Shown here: piece after piece, positions 53,213 through 61,832 of the stretch | Numbering within the stretch: the stretch's first letter is position 1 | Layout of the letters: every line of letters begins with the position of its first letter | Assembly: GCF_016862215.1 (NCBI RefSeq) | Contig: NZ_BOMN01000117.1 | Location: 1-64,000, forward strand | DNA from: Winogradskya humida | GTDB lineage: Bacteria; Actinomycetota; Actinomycetes; Mycobacteriales; Micromonosporaceae | Direction of reading: 5' to 3' | Length of the DNA stretch: 64,000 nucleotides | Program-made: the position numbers and the translations under genes | The notes under the pieces: model-generated | Database searches by the model: none | What the model was told of the DNA's origin: nothing | The model's input: only the letters and a program-made list of their open reading frames with translations

Positions 53213-54441
53213 TGAAGGTCAATTACGCACCCGCCCTCAGCGCCGCCCTCGCCTACGCCCGGCACGGCATCCCCGTCCTGCCGGTGCACACACCCGGCCC
53301 GGGCAGCACCTGCTCCTGCGAGCGGCCGGAGTGCGACCGCCCCGGCAAGCATCCCCGCCTGCGGCACGGCCTGACCGACGCCAGCATCGACCCCCACCGG
53401 ATAGAGATGTGGTGGCTGCGCTGGCCCGATGCGAATGTCGGCCTCCGCACGGGATTCGCGATGGACGTCGCCGACGTCGACTCCCCGCTCGGCTGGCACG
53501 GCCTGCGCCACCTCCTCGGCGGCGCGATGCCACCGGGGCCCCAGGTCCGCACGGGCGGCGGCGGCTGGCACTTCTGGTTCCCACCCCTTGGGCACGGTAA
53601 CCGCGTCCGCCTTCTCCCCGGAGTCGACTGGCGCGGCATCGGGGGCTACGTGGTGGCCCCACCATCCCGCCACGCGTCGGGCGCCACCTACCACTGGGTG
53701 GTGCGCCCGAATGCCGAGCTGCCCACCGCGCCGGCAGCGTTGGAGGAGCTGATCGCAGGCCCCGAGCCTCCATCCCGAAGTCCACTCATCCACCACCGGT
53801 CTCCAGCTCAGGGCGGATCAGCCGAGGCGGCCGCTTGGGGGACGGATGCGGGCGGCGACAATCCGAAGCGGAATCACAGCGTCGACACGGATGGCCGACC
53901 TGATGCTCTCGACCGGGTCGGCCACCACGGCAACGAGTCAACCGGGCGGCTGACGATCGCGCACCCCGACCGATACGCGGCGGTCGCCGTCGCAGCCGAG
54001 ACCGACCGGGTCGCCCGAGCACCGGTGGGCACGAGGAACGACACCCTGAACCGAGCGGCGTTCGCCCTGGGGCGCCTGGTCGGTGCCGGCCTGCTCGACG
54101 CCGCCACAGTCGTGCGAGATCTGACCGCGGCAGCGGCATGGTCGGGCCTGGGACAGGCGGAGACCATGCGGACGATCCGCTCCGGACTGAGCGCGGGCCG
54201 CCGCACACCGCTTTCCGATCGGGCTCCCGTTGCGGCGCCCCTCACCGCCGACGGCCGGCACACCCGACCACCGCAGGAACGCACCGACAGCCAGCTCGCC
54301 CGGCCACCGCGCGAACGCGCCGACGACCGGCTCGCCCAGCCACCGCGCGAACGACCCGGCCCGCAGGGACAACAACTCCGCGGGGCCTCCCGGGAAAGGT
54401 GGGAAAACCACGCAGAAAGCGCGCAGGATCGCGTGGCGTAG
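53212..54441 (+). CDS. Bifunctional DNA primase/polymerase (Prim-Pol)
   Basis: A 409-residue archaeo-eukaryotic-primase-type protein. The Prim-Pol core covers residues ~1-190: LAYARHGIPVLPVHTPGPG, CERPECDRPGKHPR, the catalytic D88-V-D90 in DVADVDSP, TGGGGWHFWF and DWRGIGGYVVAPPSRHASG. A helical region follows (ALGRLVGAGLLDAATVVRDLTAAAA), as in mobile-element primases. The disordered C-terminus carries PPRERADD-type repeats. The gene is solitary, with no recombinase nearby. The start region is described in the promoter entry. Confidence 0.9.
   Translation: MKVNYAPALSAALAYARHGIPVLPVHTPGPGSTCSCERPECDRPGKHPRLRHGLTDASIDPHRIEMWWLRWPDANVGLRTGFAMDVADVDSPLGWHGLRHLLGGAMPPGPQVRTGGGGWHFWFPPLGHGNRVRLLPGVDWRGIGGYVVAPPSRHASGATYHWVVRPNAELPTAPAALEELIAGPEPPSRSPLIHHRSPAQGGSAEAAAWGTDAGGDNPKRNHSVDTDGRPDALDRVGHHGNESTGRLTIAHPDRYAAVAVAAETDRVARAPVGTRNDTLNRAAFALGRLVGAGLLDAATVVRDLTAAAAWSGLGQAETMRTIRSGLSAGRRTPLSDRAPVAAPLTADGRHTRPPQERTDSQLARPPRERADDRLAQPPRERPGPQGQQLRGASRERWENHAESAQDRVA
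54265..54362 (+). repeat. 36-bp in-frame repeats in the primase C-terminus
   Basis: About 2.7 copies of a 36-base unit encode successive R/QPPRERxDDxLA-like peptides at the end of the primase/polymerase gene. The tail is predicted disordered and strongly basic. Confidence 0.7.
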
Positions 54442-54468
54442 TTCGTGCGTTACCGCCAGGATAGGGAC

Positions 54469-55134
54469 GTGACCGATCGAGAGACGCCGAAGTCTTACCA
54501 CGTGGAGATGAGCCTGCCCGTCGGACGCGACGAGGTCTGGGACGCCGTTACGCAGCCTGGCGTGCTGCGGCAATGGTTCGGGTGGGACTACGACGAGTTG
54601 GACGCCGAGATCCAGCACATCTTTGTGAACGAGGCGACGCTCCGGGCCCCCGAACGCATGGGATGGGCCGACGGTTCCTATCTGGAGGTGATCGGCGACG
54701 ACGACAACACTCTGGTGCGGGCAGTGCGAGAAGGATCCTCCGCCGAGCCCGAGCGGTACGACGCGGTTGAGGAGGGGTGGCGAGCCTTCCTGCAACAGTT
54801 GCGATACCTCCTGATCGAACGACCGAAGGGAGCGCGACGAACCATCTACCTGACCGGCGCGACCACCTGGCGCCAGGTGCTGGCCACGGCCGGCGGTGAA
54901 CCCGCAACCCAGGGCAGCCGCCTGGCAACCCTGACCGACGCGGACGGCCACCTCGTGGTGATCAGCGGCCGGGAGCCACGCACCAGCCGGGGCGCCGGGC
55001 GAATGGAGGTAACGATCTCCACCTACGGCCTGGACGACGCCGCCTTCGAACTGACCCGCAAACGCTGGGCCGAACGCTGGTCACCCCTGGCCCGCAACGC
55101 CCAGCTCACCACCGCGGACACCCCCGCCCCCTGA
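54469..55134 (+). CDS. SRPBCC (AHSA1-like) domain protein
   Basis: A 221-residue protein starting at the GTG at 54469, after aggataggg. Its N-terminal half is an AHSA1-type helix-grip fold: YHVEMSLPVGRDEVWDAVTQPGVLRQWFGWD, ERMGWADGSYLEVIGDDDNT, VEEGWRAFLQQLRYLL. The C-terminal ~90 residues look like a second, degenerate module (GATTWRQVLATAGGE). A hydrophobic ligand carrier or chaperone; function unknown. Confidence 0.8.
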   Translation: MTDRETPKSYHVEMSLPVGRDEVWDAVTQPGVLRQWFGWDYDELDAEIQHIFVNEATLRAPERMGWADGSYLEVIGDDDNTLVRAVREGSSAEPERYDAVEEGWRAFLQQLRYLLIERPKGARRTIYLTGATTWRQVLATAGGEPATQGSRLATLTDADGHLVVISGREPRTSRGAGRMEVTISTYGLDDAAFELTRKRWAERWSPLARNAQLTTADTPAP

Positions 55135-55929
55135 CCAACATCGAATCACTGCCCACCACTCAAAACACCGCCCACCACCGACCCCCGGACCAACGCGGGA
55201 CCAGCCTGCGACCGAGAATCCCGGCCCTGGCCAATGCGCGGCGGACGTCGCGCAAGGTGCGGCCGCAGAAGGTGCGGCCGCAGAGGGGTGAGCGGGTTGA
55301 TGCCTGCAAATTGCCGCGGCGTGCGGCCCGCTAGAAGCGTGCGGTTTGGTAAGACGTGCGGCCTGGAACAAGTCGAACAGACCGCAGAGCGTGAGCGGCC
55401 CACGACGGCGAGCCGCCGCGGCACGCGGCCCGTTAGAAGACGTGCGGCCTGGAAGAAAGTCGAGCAGGCCGCAGAGCGTGAGCGGCCCTCGACGGCGATG
55501 TCGCCGCGGCGTGCGGACCGTTTGAAGGTGTGCGGACCGGAGGAAGTCGAGCAGACCGCAGAGCGTGAGCAGGTCCACAACGGCGAAGTCACCGCGGCAT
55601 ACGGCCCGTTAGAAGGCGTGCGGACCGGAAGAAGTCGAGCAGGCGCTAAAACGGTGAGGCCGCAGGGGGTGGAGCCAGCGCAATGTGAGGCCGTGGAGGG
55701 TGAGGCCGCAGAGGGGTGAGGTGGTGTGCGGGCGGAAGAGGATCAGTGAGGTCAGGCGGGCAGGGAGGCCGGGTGGTGACAGACTGGCGAGGTGCTTGGT
55801 GCGGTGGGGGCAGGGCGGGGACCTGCGGCTGCGTGGCTGATTCGTGTCATGGTGGCGGGCGTGGGGTATGGGGTGGGCGGGTAGCCTGGTTGATCGGATG
55901 GGCGCCGGGGGGCGACTTGGGGAGGGAGC
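55135..55929. repeat. Intergenic minisatellite with 86-88-bp units
   Basis: 795 bases with no supportable gene. Three full units and a partial fourth begin at 55355, 55441, 55529 and 55617 (spacing 86, 88, 88), each carrying cgtgcggcctggaagaagtc and cgcagagcgtgagcggcc variants. The minus-strand frame remains open across the units and would encode repeated GPLTLCGLLDFL-like peptides. It lacks conserved features, so I read it as a repeat, not a gene. The region to 55929 contains the phosphatase promoter. Confidence 0.75.
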
Positions 55930-57723
55930 ATGGCCGAGGTCGGCGACGGTGGGGTGCGGGAGGTTGGGGGGCTTTCTGACCCTGCGAGGCTTCGGTCGCT
56001 TCGGCAGGTTTCTGCGGGGCCCGAGCCTGACGCCGCCTTTGACCGGTTCGCGTCTTTGGTGCAGCGGATGCTGGGGGTGCCGGTTGCTCTGGTGTCGCTG
56101 GTGGACGACCTTCGCCAGTTCTTTCCGGGGCAGGTCGGGTTGCCGGAGCCTTGGGCGGGGAAGCGGGAGACTCCACTCAGCCATTCTTTCTGCCAGCATG
56201 TGGTGACCGAGGGCGTGGCGAAGGTTTTCCCGGATGCTCGGATCTATGCGCAGGTTCGGGACAACCTGGCGATCCCGGATCTCGGGGTTGTGGCGTATGC
56301 GGGGATTCCTCTGAACGATGCCGAGGGTCGCACGCTCGGGTCGTTGTGTGCCATTGATACCAAGCCTCGGGCCTGGACGAAGGACGAGTTGTCGATCCTG
56401 ACCGACCTTGCCGAGGCCTGCGCTTCCGAGTTGCGGTTGCGGATCGCCCGGGAGGTGGCCGACGAGGCGCGGCGGCATGCCGAGACCGCTCATGCTCAGT
56501 TGGCGATGCAGGCCGAGCTGACCGAGGCTTTTGCTCGGACGCTGGACATCGATGAGGGGATGCGGCAGCTCGCTGAGGGGGTTGTGCCCCGGCTTGCCGA
56601 TTGGTGCCTGGTCGCTCTGGTGAGTCCCGACGGTGGGGTCCGGCATGTGGCCGGGGCGCATCGCGACGCGGCAGCGCAGGCTGACGTCGATCGGTTCGCC
56701 GGGCTCATGATGTCCCAGCTCCTGCCGGGGTCAGCGGTGCTCACTGTGCAGCGGTCCGGGAAATCCATCCGGCGCAGTGCCGAGACCCCCGAGGACCTGC
56801 TTTCCCGTGCAAGCGATCCGGCGATGGCCACGATCGCCGAGCGGCTCGGGTATGCGTCCTTCGTCGTTGTTCCCGTGACCGCTCCGGTCAGTGGCGAGAT
56901 GCTCGGGTCCATCACGTTCGTGAACGGGCCGGGGCGGCCGGGGTTCACCGAGGCCGAGGAGCGGACGGCGCTCGACATCGCGCGGCGGGCCGGGCTTTCG
57001 ATCGACAACAACCGGCTCTACCGGCAGCAGCGGCATGTGGCCGAGGTGTTGCAGCACAGTCTGCTGACCGAGCTGCCGACGATCCCGGGGATGGAGCTGC
57101 ATGCCCGTTACCTGCCGGCGCAGGACGGTGCCGCAGTCGGTGGCGACTGGTACGACGCATTCGCCCAGCCCGATGGGACCGTGATGCTCGCCGTCGGCGA
57201 TGTCTCCGGGCATGACATCGAGGCGGCGGCCGGGATGGGGCAGCTCCGTAACCTGGTGCGCGGTGACGCGTACGGCCGGGAGGACAGCCCCGGTCATCTG
57301 ATGTCCCAGCTCGACCGGGCGATGCGGGGTCTGAACGTCCGCACGGCGGCCACCGCGATTCTGGCCCGGGTCAGGGGCTACGAGGTGGAGTTCGCGAACG
57401 CGGGCCATCCGCCACCGCTGCTCCTGCGCCCGGACGGCACCGTCGACGTGTGGTGGGAGAAGCCGGAGCCGCTGCTCGGGCTCGCGCCGCTGGACAGTCG
57501 CAGCACGCACCGGCGCACGGTCCCGGCCGGTTCGACGCTGGTGCTCTACACCGATGGGCTGATCGAGGATCCCGCGAGGATTCTCGACGACGGCATCGAG
57601 CGTATCGAGCAGTGCCTGCGGGACAACGCTGACCTGCCCGGCGAGGAGCTCTGCAACCTGCTGATCGGAGCAGCCGCCCGCCGCGCCGACGACACCGCCC
57701 TCCTACTGATCCGAGTCCTGTAA
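55930..57723 (+). CDS. GAF-domain PP2C (SpoIIE-type) serine phosphatase
   Basis: A 597-residue phosphatase of the RsbU/SpoIIE kind. Two GAF sensor domains occupy residues ~25-170 (VPVALVSLVDDLRQFFPGQ; HSFCQHVV) and ~200-350. The PP2C core follows: HSLLTELPTIPGMELHARYLP, AVGGDWYDAF with metal aspartates, AVGDVSGHDIEAAAGM, FANAGHPPPLLLRPDG, VLYTDGLIE and ARRADDTALLLIRV. No anti-sigma kinase domain. It probably acts in a partner-switching pathway. The start is the ATG at 55930. Confidence 0.92.
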   Translation: MAEVGDGGVREVGGLSDPARLRSLRQVSAGPEPDAAFDRFASLVQRMLGVPVALVSLVDDLRQFFPGQVGLPEPWAGKRETPLSHSFCQHVVTEGVAKVFPDARIYAQVRDNLAIPDLGVVAYAGIPLNDAEGRTLGSLCAIDTKPRAWTKDELSILTDLAEACASELRLRIAREVADEARRHAETAHAQLAMQAELTEAFARTLDIDEGMRQLAEGVVPRLADWCLVALVSPDGGVRHVAGAHRDAAAQADVDRFAGLMMSQLLPGSAVLTVQRSGKSIRRSAETPEDLLSRASDPAMATIAERLGYASFVVVPVTAPVSGEMLGSITFVNGPGRPGFTEAEERTALDIARRAGLSIDNNRLYRQQRHVAEVLQHSLLTELPTIPGMELHARYLPAQDGAAVGGDWYDAFAQPDGTVMLAVGDVSGHDIEAAAGMGQLRNLVRGDAYGREDSPGHLMSQLDRAMRGLNVRTAATAILARVRGYEVEFANAGHPPPLLLRPDGTVDVWWEKPEPLLGLAPLDSRSTHRRTVPAGSTLVLYTDGLIEDPARILDDGIERIEQCLRDNADLPGEELCNLLIGAAARRADDTALLLIRVL

Positions 57724-59268
57724 AGAAGGGTCCGGCGTGGAAGGGTCCGGCGTGGAAGGGTCCGGCGTGGAAGGGTCCGGCGTGGAAGGGTCCGGCAAGG
57801 AAGCGTCCGGCAAATCGGAAACCGAGAAGGGGACGGGCGGGCCGCCGTGCGTCCACGGGGTCTGGTCGGGTTCGGGGAAAGCGCCCCCCGGCCGGTAAGC
57901 CTCGTTCAAGGTGGTCAGCAGCAGCCGCTCCCCCACCTCGGGCACGCTGCCGGGCTCGGCGACCATCTTCCGGCCCATCCCGCCGGACAGCTCCAGCAGC
58001 ACCTCCGACTTCGAGGCCGCGGAGGCGTCAAGCCGCGTGACCGAGATGACCTTGGCTTTCTGGCTGGGCCGGGACGGGGAGGTCAGGACGGCACCGGCGG
58101 CGACCCCAACCGGTTCCGAGGTGACGACCATGATCCGGGGGCGTAGCACCGGCCGTTTTCCCGTGTCGTCGATCCGGTCGGCCTTGGCCAGCGTGACCTC
58201 GCCCGCGAACGCCGCTCCCGACAGCCGGTATTCGGCCATGACGAGGGGATCGTCGAACGCGCGCTGGACGGCGTACCTGGTGGCTGCGTTCTCGAGGCGC
58301 GAAAGCCGGGCCGCGGCAGCGACCGCGCCGTCCCGCCGAGGTTGCGGCGGACCGCCCTCCTCGAGGTGCTGCACGAAGGCCGAGTAGGCATCGCGGTCGC
58401 TGTCCCACCGCCCTGCGACCCGAGCGGCTACCGGGAGTGTCCGCAGCAGATCGAGCGCCCGCCACATCAGGTTCCAGGTCGGCAGGAGCTGGCCGCGAAG
58501 CACATCCGACAAAGCAACCAGCGAAGGCGCGGCCGAGGACAGCAGCGGAGCGAGCACGTGATTGTCGAACGACGGGTCGGTGGCCGGGCCGGCGGGTGGG
58601 GCGACCGACGGATCCTCCGCCGCGGCCGCGGCCTCGAAAACAGTCATCCCCGGCGGTGGGTCGAGCCACCCCATCAGGGCCGCGAGCTGGGCGTCCTCGG
58701 CACCGCTCTGCCCGGTCGCCCAGTGTGACGACAGCGCCTGTACGCCGTTGAGCAGCAACGACGACCCCGCCATCTCCGCCGACGCGGCGAAGAACGTGAG
58801 CCACCGCCCGAGCAGCGGCACCGAGGCCGGGACGGCGTACTCGCCTTCGGTGCTGCGGAACCGCGTCGAGCGCCCGAAGAGTTTCAGGAAGTCGACGCCG
58901 CCCGGGTTCGGCACCCAGAGCTGCGGCGCGTCCGTGAACCGGTATCGCACGTCGCGCCCCCGGTCGACCGCGACGGCCTCGGTCTGGCCGGCGAACGAGT
59001 CGACGTAGCCGATCAGGATCGCGGCGAGCTCGGCGGCGAACGCGAACCGATCGTCACGGTTGCGGGGCTGGGCGACGACGAGCAGCCGGGGGTTGTCGCG
59101 GTCGGTGCCGACCATCGCGGCGAGCGGCGCGTTCGCCTCGCCGGCCATGGCGTACGGGATGAGGATCAGCGGGCGCTCGTGCAGGTGCAGGTGGCGCACG
59201 GTGGCCAGAGGCTGGGCGCGGGCCTCGGCGAACGCTTGGGCGCGGGCGAGCGCGGTGAGCGTACTCAT
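57703..59268 (-). CDS. Uncharacterised protein, third gene of a Cas4-like nuclease operon
   Basis: A 521-residue protein from the ATG at 59268, four bases into the end of the nuclease gene. I recognise no domain. The N-terminal ~130 residues are alpha/beta (ERPLILIPYAMAGEANAPL, LLVVAQPRNRDDRFAFAAELAA). A helical middle follows, then a beta-rich segment (RPRIMVVTSEPVGVAAGAVL), and a C-terminal repeat of DPSTP four or five times. Its 3' end overlaps the convergent phosphatase gene by 21 bases. Its role is inferred only from the operon. Confidence 0.75.
   Translation of the reverse strand: MSTLTALARAQAFAEARAQPLATVRHLHLHERPLILIPYAMAGEANAPLAAMVGTDRDNPRLLVVAQPRNRDDRFAFAAELAAILIGYVDSFAGQTEAVAVDRGRDVRYRFTDAPQLWVPNPGGVDFLKLFGRSTRFRSTEGEYAVPASVPLLGRWLTFFAASAEMAGSSLLLNGVQALSSHWATGQSGAEDAQLAALMGWLDPPPGMTVFEAAAAAEDPSVAPPAGPATDPSFDNHVLAPLLSSAAPSLVALSDVLRGQLLPTWNLMWRALDLLRTLPVAARVAGRWDSDRDAYSAFVQHLEEGGPPQPRRDGAVAAAARLSRLENAATRYAVQRAFDDPLVMAEYRLSGAAFAGEVTLAKADRIDDTGKRPVLRPRIMVVTSEPVGVAAGAVLTSPSRPSQKAKVISVTRLDASAASKSEVLLELSGGMGRKMVAEPGSVPEVGERLLLTTLNEAYRPGGAFPEPDQTPWTHGGPPVPFSVSDLPDASLPDPSTPDPSTPDPSTPDPSTPDPSLQDSDQ
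57724..57808. repeat. 15-bp in-frame tandem repeat
   Basis: Five copies of ggaagggtccggcgt, read on the minus strand as DPSTP pentapeptides at the C-terminus of the 521-residue protein. Confidence 0.85.
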
Positions 59269-60359
59269 AGGATCTCGGCGCGCAGGCGGGCAGCTGCCTG
59301 GAGCAACGCCGCGGCCTCGACCTGTTCCTCGGTGGGTGTGCGGGTGCCGGCTGCCAGCTCGAGAACCTCGTTGATGGTTTCGACGCCGCCGAGCGCGTCG
59401 CGGACCGGCCGGCCCAGCGCCGCGGTGTGCCCGGCCGACTCGTGCCGGCAGAAGACCGCGAGCTCGCAGGTCGAGAGGCATTCCGGCGCGTAGCGGGCCT
59501 CGACGGCGTGCAGCGACGCGACGAGGTCGGCGGGCGGCATCGCCATGTCGAAGCTGACCCCCGGCGGCAGCGCGGCGGCCAGGTCGGAGACGGACGCGAG
59601 CCGGGTGAGCTGGCGGGTCAGCGTGGCGAGCTGCTTGCGGACGTCGATCACCTCGGCCGCGGGCGTGAGCGAGAAGTCCTTCGGGCAGACCAGCACGACG
59701 TCATGGCTGACCAGGGCCGGGTCGTGGCCGAGCTCGGCGAGCAGCCGGCGCAGCGCCAGCACGTAGACCGCCGCCTGCACGGCCGCCGCCGAGACCTTGG
59801 CGCTGTCGGCCTGGCCGTCGACGATCGCGAAGGACTTGATCTCCACGACGTGGAGTTTGCCCTCGACCTGGAACGCGATCAGGTCCGGTTCCAGGAAGAC
59901 CTGCCGCCCGGCGACGTCGAGGGTCAGCAGTGGGTGGTCGACCAGGGCGGCATTGGCGGCGGCCGCGAGCAATTTACGGGTACGCCCATGGCGCGCACCC
60001 AGCGTCGCATCGTCATCGTCACCGAGGTCGTCGTAACTGACCGAAGGCGTGTCCAGGCCGAGCACGTCACGTAGCACCGACAGCAACAGCGCACAGTTGT
60101 CGGCCTTGAGCATCGCCTCGAACCCGTTACCGCGGGCCAGCGCGAAGCGTGACTGCCCGAACCCCATCGGGAACCCGATGTGCTGAGCCAGCCGGGGCTT
60201 GTCCACCCCGGCTGCGTCGAGCACGGCCCGCCGCGAGCAGCCGGGGTTCCCGGTCAGCGCGGCGATCGTCCTGGCGTTGTGCCGTTTGGCGGGAGAATCC
60301 CCACGAAGCCGGTCCAAGCCCGCAGTGGAAGAGCCAGCGGTGGAAGAGCCAGCCGTCAC
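59265..60359 (-). CDS. Cas4-like RecB-family nuclease with four-cysteine Fe-S signature
   Basis: A 364-residue protein from the GTG at 60359 (GTGA overlap with the upstream gene). It has RecB-family motifs in order: R76-G77...E81 (ARGNGFE), D159 (FLEPDLIAF), E173-I-K175 (HVVEIKSF) and Q195-x3-Y199. A first cysteine, C41 (GNPGCSRRAV), and a C-terminal C294-x3-C298-x5-C304 cluster fit the Cas4/AddB [4Fe-4S] arrangement. No CRISPR array or other cas gene is in the window. Exonuclease activity on DNA ends is inferred. Confidence 0.85.
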   Translation of the reverse strand: MTAGSSTAGSSTAGLDRLRGDSPAKRHNARTIAALTGNPGCSRRAVLDAAGVDKPRLAQHIGFPMGFGQSRFALARGNGFEAMLKADNCALLLSVLRDVLGLDTPSVSYDDLGDDDDATLGARHGRTRKLLAAAANAALVDHPLLTLDVAGRQVFLEPDLIAFQVEGKLHVVEIKSFAIVDGQADSAKVSAAAVQAAVYVLALRRLLAELGHDPALVSHDVVLVCPKDFSLTPAAEVIDVRKQLATLTRQLTRLASVSDLAAALPPGVSFDMAMPPADLVASLHAVEARYAPECLSTCELAVFCRHESAGHTAALGRPVRDALGGVETINEVLELAAGTRTPTEEQVEAAALLQAAARLRAEIL

Positions 60360-60949
60360 GCGCCGCCCCGCTGGTGGGGCAGGCTGTGGATGCCGAAGAG
60401 CCGCTGCCGCTCGGGGAGCAGCTCCCAGCGGGAGACGAGCGCGTCGGGGGCGGGCGAGGGGGTGAGCTCGGCCAGCGCGGCGCGGGCGGCGTCGGCGAGC
60501 GCCCGGGGGTCGTGCACGAGGAACGCCTCGGCACCGCCCGGGACGTTCTCGGCGAGCCGGCGCAGCAGCCCCATGGCGGCGACGCTGGCGCTCGCCCGGA
60601 TGATCACGAACTCGGCGATCCGGACCACCGCGGCCAGGGCGTCGGCGCGCGCCTGCCGGGGCGACACCAGCCGGCGGGCCACCGACCAGCCGGAGAGCGT
60701 GATCAGGCCGCGGGCAGCCGACAGGTCGTGGTGCAGGGCGGGGACGATCCGGTACGCGGTGCACACGTCGGGATCGTAGTTACGCTCCTCGTCCCGAAGC
60801 TCGGCGGCGAGATCGGCAACCGCGAGATCGCCGTCGAACAGCGCGCGGTGGACCTCCACGACGAGCCGGGTCGTGGCCGGGGCACCGAGCAGGACAAGAG
60901 CGTGGTGGGCCTGCTCGCGGGTTCCCGGCAGGGTACGAAGAGTACTCAT
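60356..60949 (-). CDS. Uncharacterised protein, first gene of the nuclease operon
   Basis: A 197-residue helical protein beginning MSTLRTLPGTREQAHHALVL. I see no known domain, signal or membrane helix. Notable stretches are VEVHRALFDGDLAVADLAAELRDEE and LVSRWELLPERQRLFGIHSLP. It is coupled to the nuclease by a four-base overlap and heads the operon. The divergent DUF427 gene starts 158 bases away. Function unknown. Confidence 0.72.
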   Translation of the reverse strand: MSTLRTLPGTREQAHHALVLLGAPATTRLVVEVHRALFDGDLAVADLAAELRDEERNYDPDVCTAYRIVPALHHDLSAARGLITLSGWSVARRLVSPRQARADALAAVVRIAEFVIIRASASVAAMGLLRRLAENVPGGAEAFLVHDPRALADAARAALAELTPSPAPDALVSRWELLPERQRLFGIHSLPHQRGGA

Positions 60950-61107
60950 CGGCAGCGGCTTCCAATGGGGGGCTCGTGGGGCGGATCGACCTTAGATCCT
61001 CTTACAACGACGTGGCAATGGCGGGATGACGCACCACGTTTCACCCACGGGAGGCGAAAAACCCCCGCATATCGGACTGACGCTGCCGGGCGCGCTACGT
61101 TCGGGGT

Positions 61108-61392
61108 ATGCCGAAGGCCATCTGGAACGACGAGATCATCGCCGAGAGCGACGACACCGTGGTTATCGAGGGGAATATCTACTTCCCTCGGTCGTCCCTG
61201 CGCGAGGACGTGCTGCGCCCGTCGGAGACGCATTCCGTCTGCGTGTGGAAGGGCAAGGCCTCCTACTACACCCTCGAAGCCAACGGACACGTCAGCGAGG
61301 ACGCCGTCTGGTACTACCCCGAGCCGAAGCCGGACGCGAAGGCCGTCATCGACCGGGTCGCCTTCTGGAAAGACGTCAAAGTAGAAGCCTGA
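61108..61392 (+). CDS. DUF427 family protein
   Basis: A 94-residue protein matching DUF427: MPKAIWNDEIIAESDDTVVI, YFPRSSLREDVLRPSETHSVC, WKGKASYYTL, AWYYPEPKPDA. The family is a small beta-barrel of unknown function, common in actinomycetes. The ATG at 61108 is clear, and a hairpin follows the stop. Confidence 0.9.
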   Translation: MPKAIWNDEIIAESDDTVVIEGNIYFPRSSLREDVLRPSETHSVCVWKGKASYYTLEANGHVSEDAVWYYPEPKPDAKAVIDRVAFWKDVKVEA

Positions 61393-61407
61393 TCCACCGA
61401 CAGAGCC

Positions 61408-61435
61408 CGGCGCGGGTCCTTCAAAGCCCGCGCCG
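61408..61435. terminator. Hairpin terminator between convergent genes
   Basis: cggcgcggg and its complement cccgcgccg (61408-61416 / 61427-61435) form a nine-base stem with a ten-base loop in the 44-base gap between the DUF427 gene and the convergent gene. Confidence 0.75.
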
Positions 61436-61436
61436 G

Positions 61437-61832
61437 CTAGCCGATGCGCGGGTGTGCTTCCTCGATGGCGTCCACCTCGAGATAGTCGAGCATGTCCTTG
61501 CGCTCCGCGTCGTCCAGCGCACCGAACGCCTCGTAGGCGCAGGAGCGCGCGTGCGGTGTCTCCGCCGCCAGCAGTGCGATGATCGCCGACCAGGCCAGTG
61601 AGACCCGGTCGAAGAGCCGGGCGTGGCGCAGCGACGTCAGCCGGCTGAGCATGGCCACCTTGGTCGCCGCGTCGTCGTCGTGGGCGATCCGGTCGGAGAG
61701 CTCGAACAAAGCCTTGCCCCGATAGGGGTGCTCCGCCTCGATCATGCGCGCCAGCTCGGCGTTGTCCATCTGGTCGACGGCCGGGGCCGGCCCGCGCCGG
61801 GGCAGCCGCGGCCGGGGGTCCTCAGCGGGCAC
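61437..61832 (-). CDS. Hypothetical helical protein
   Basis: About 131 residues from the GTG at 61832; the frame is open to 61862, and an ATG at 61769 is also possible. The protein after residue ~20 is helical and HEAT-like (NAELARMIEAEHPYRGKALFEL, KVAMLSRLTSLRHARLFDRVSLAWSAI, DDAERKDMLDYLEVDAIEE). I recognise no family. It overlaps the end of the small upstream gene by 11 bases, so the two form an operon. Confidence 0.65.
   Translation of the reverse strand: MPAEDPRPRLPRRGPAPAVDQMDNAELARMIEAEHPYRGKALFELSDRIAHDDDAATKVAMLSRLTSLRHARLFDRVSLAWSAIIALLAAETPHARSCAYEAFGALDDAERKDMLDYLEVDAIEEAHPRIG

Noticed and set aside
55081..55578. 165-residue minus-strand open frame with repeated peptides
   Set aside because: It follows the minisatellite, overlaps the SRPBCC gene and has no plausible start region; kept only as an observation about the repeat.
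59265..60359. Part of a CRISPR-Cas locus (because of the Cas4-like nuclease)
   Set aside because: No repeat array, Cas1 or Cas2 is visible in the window; Cas4-like proteins occur outside CRISPR.
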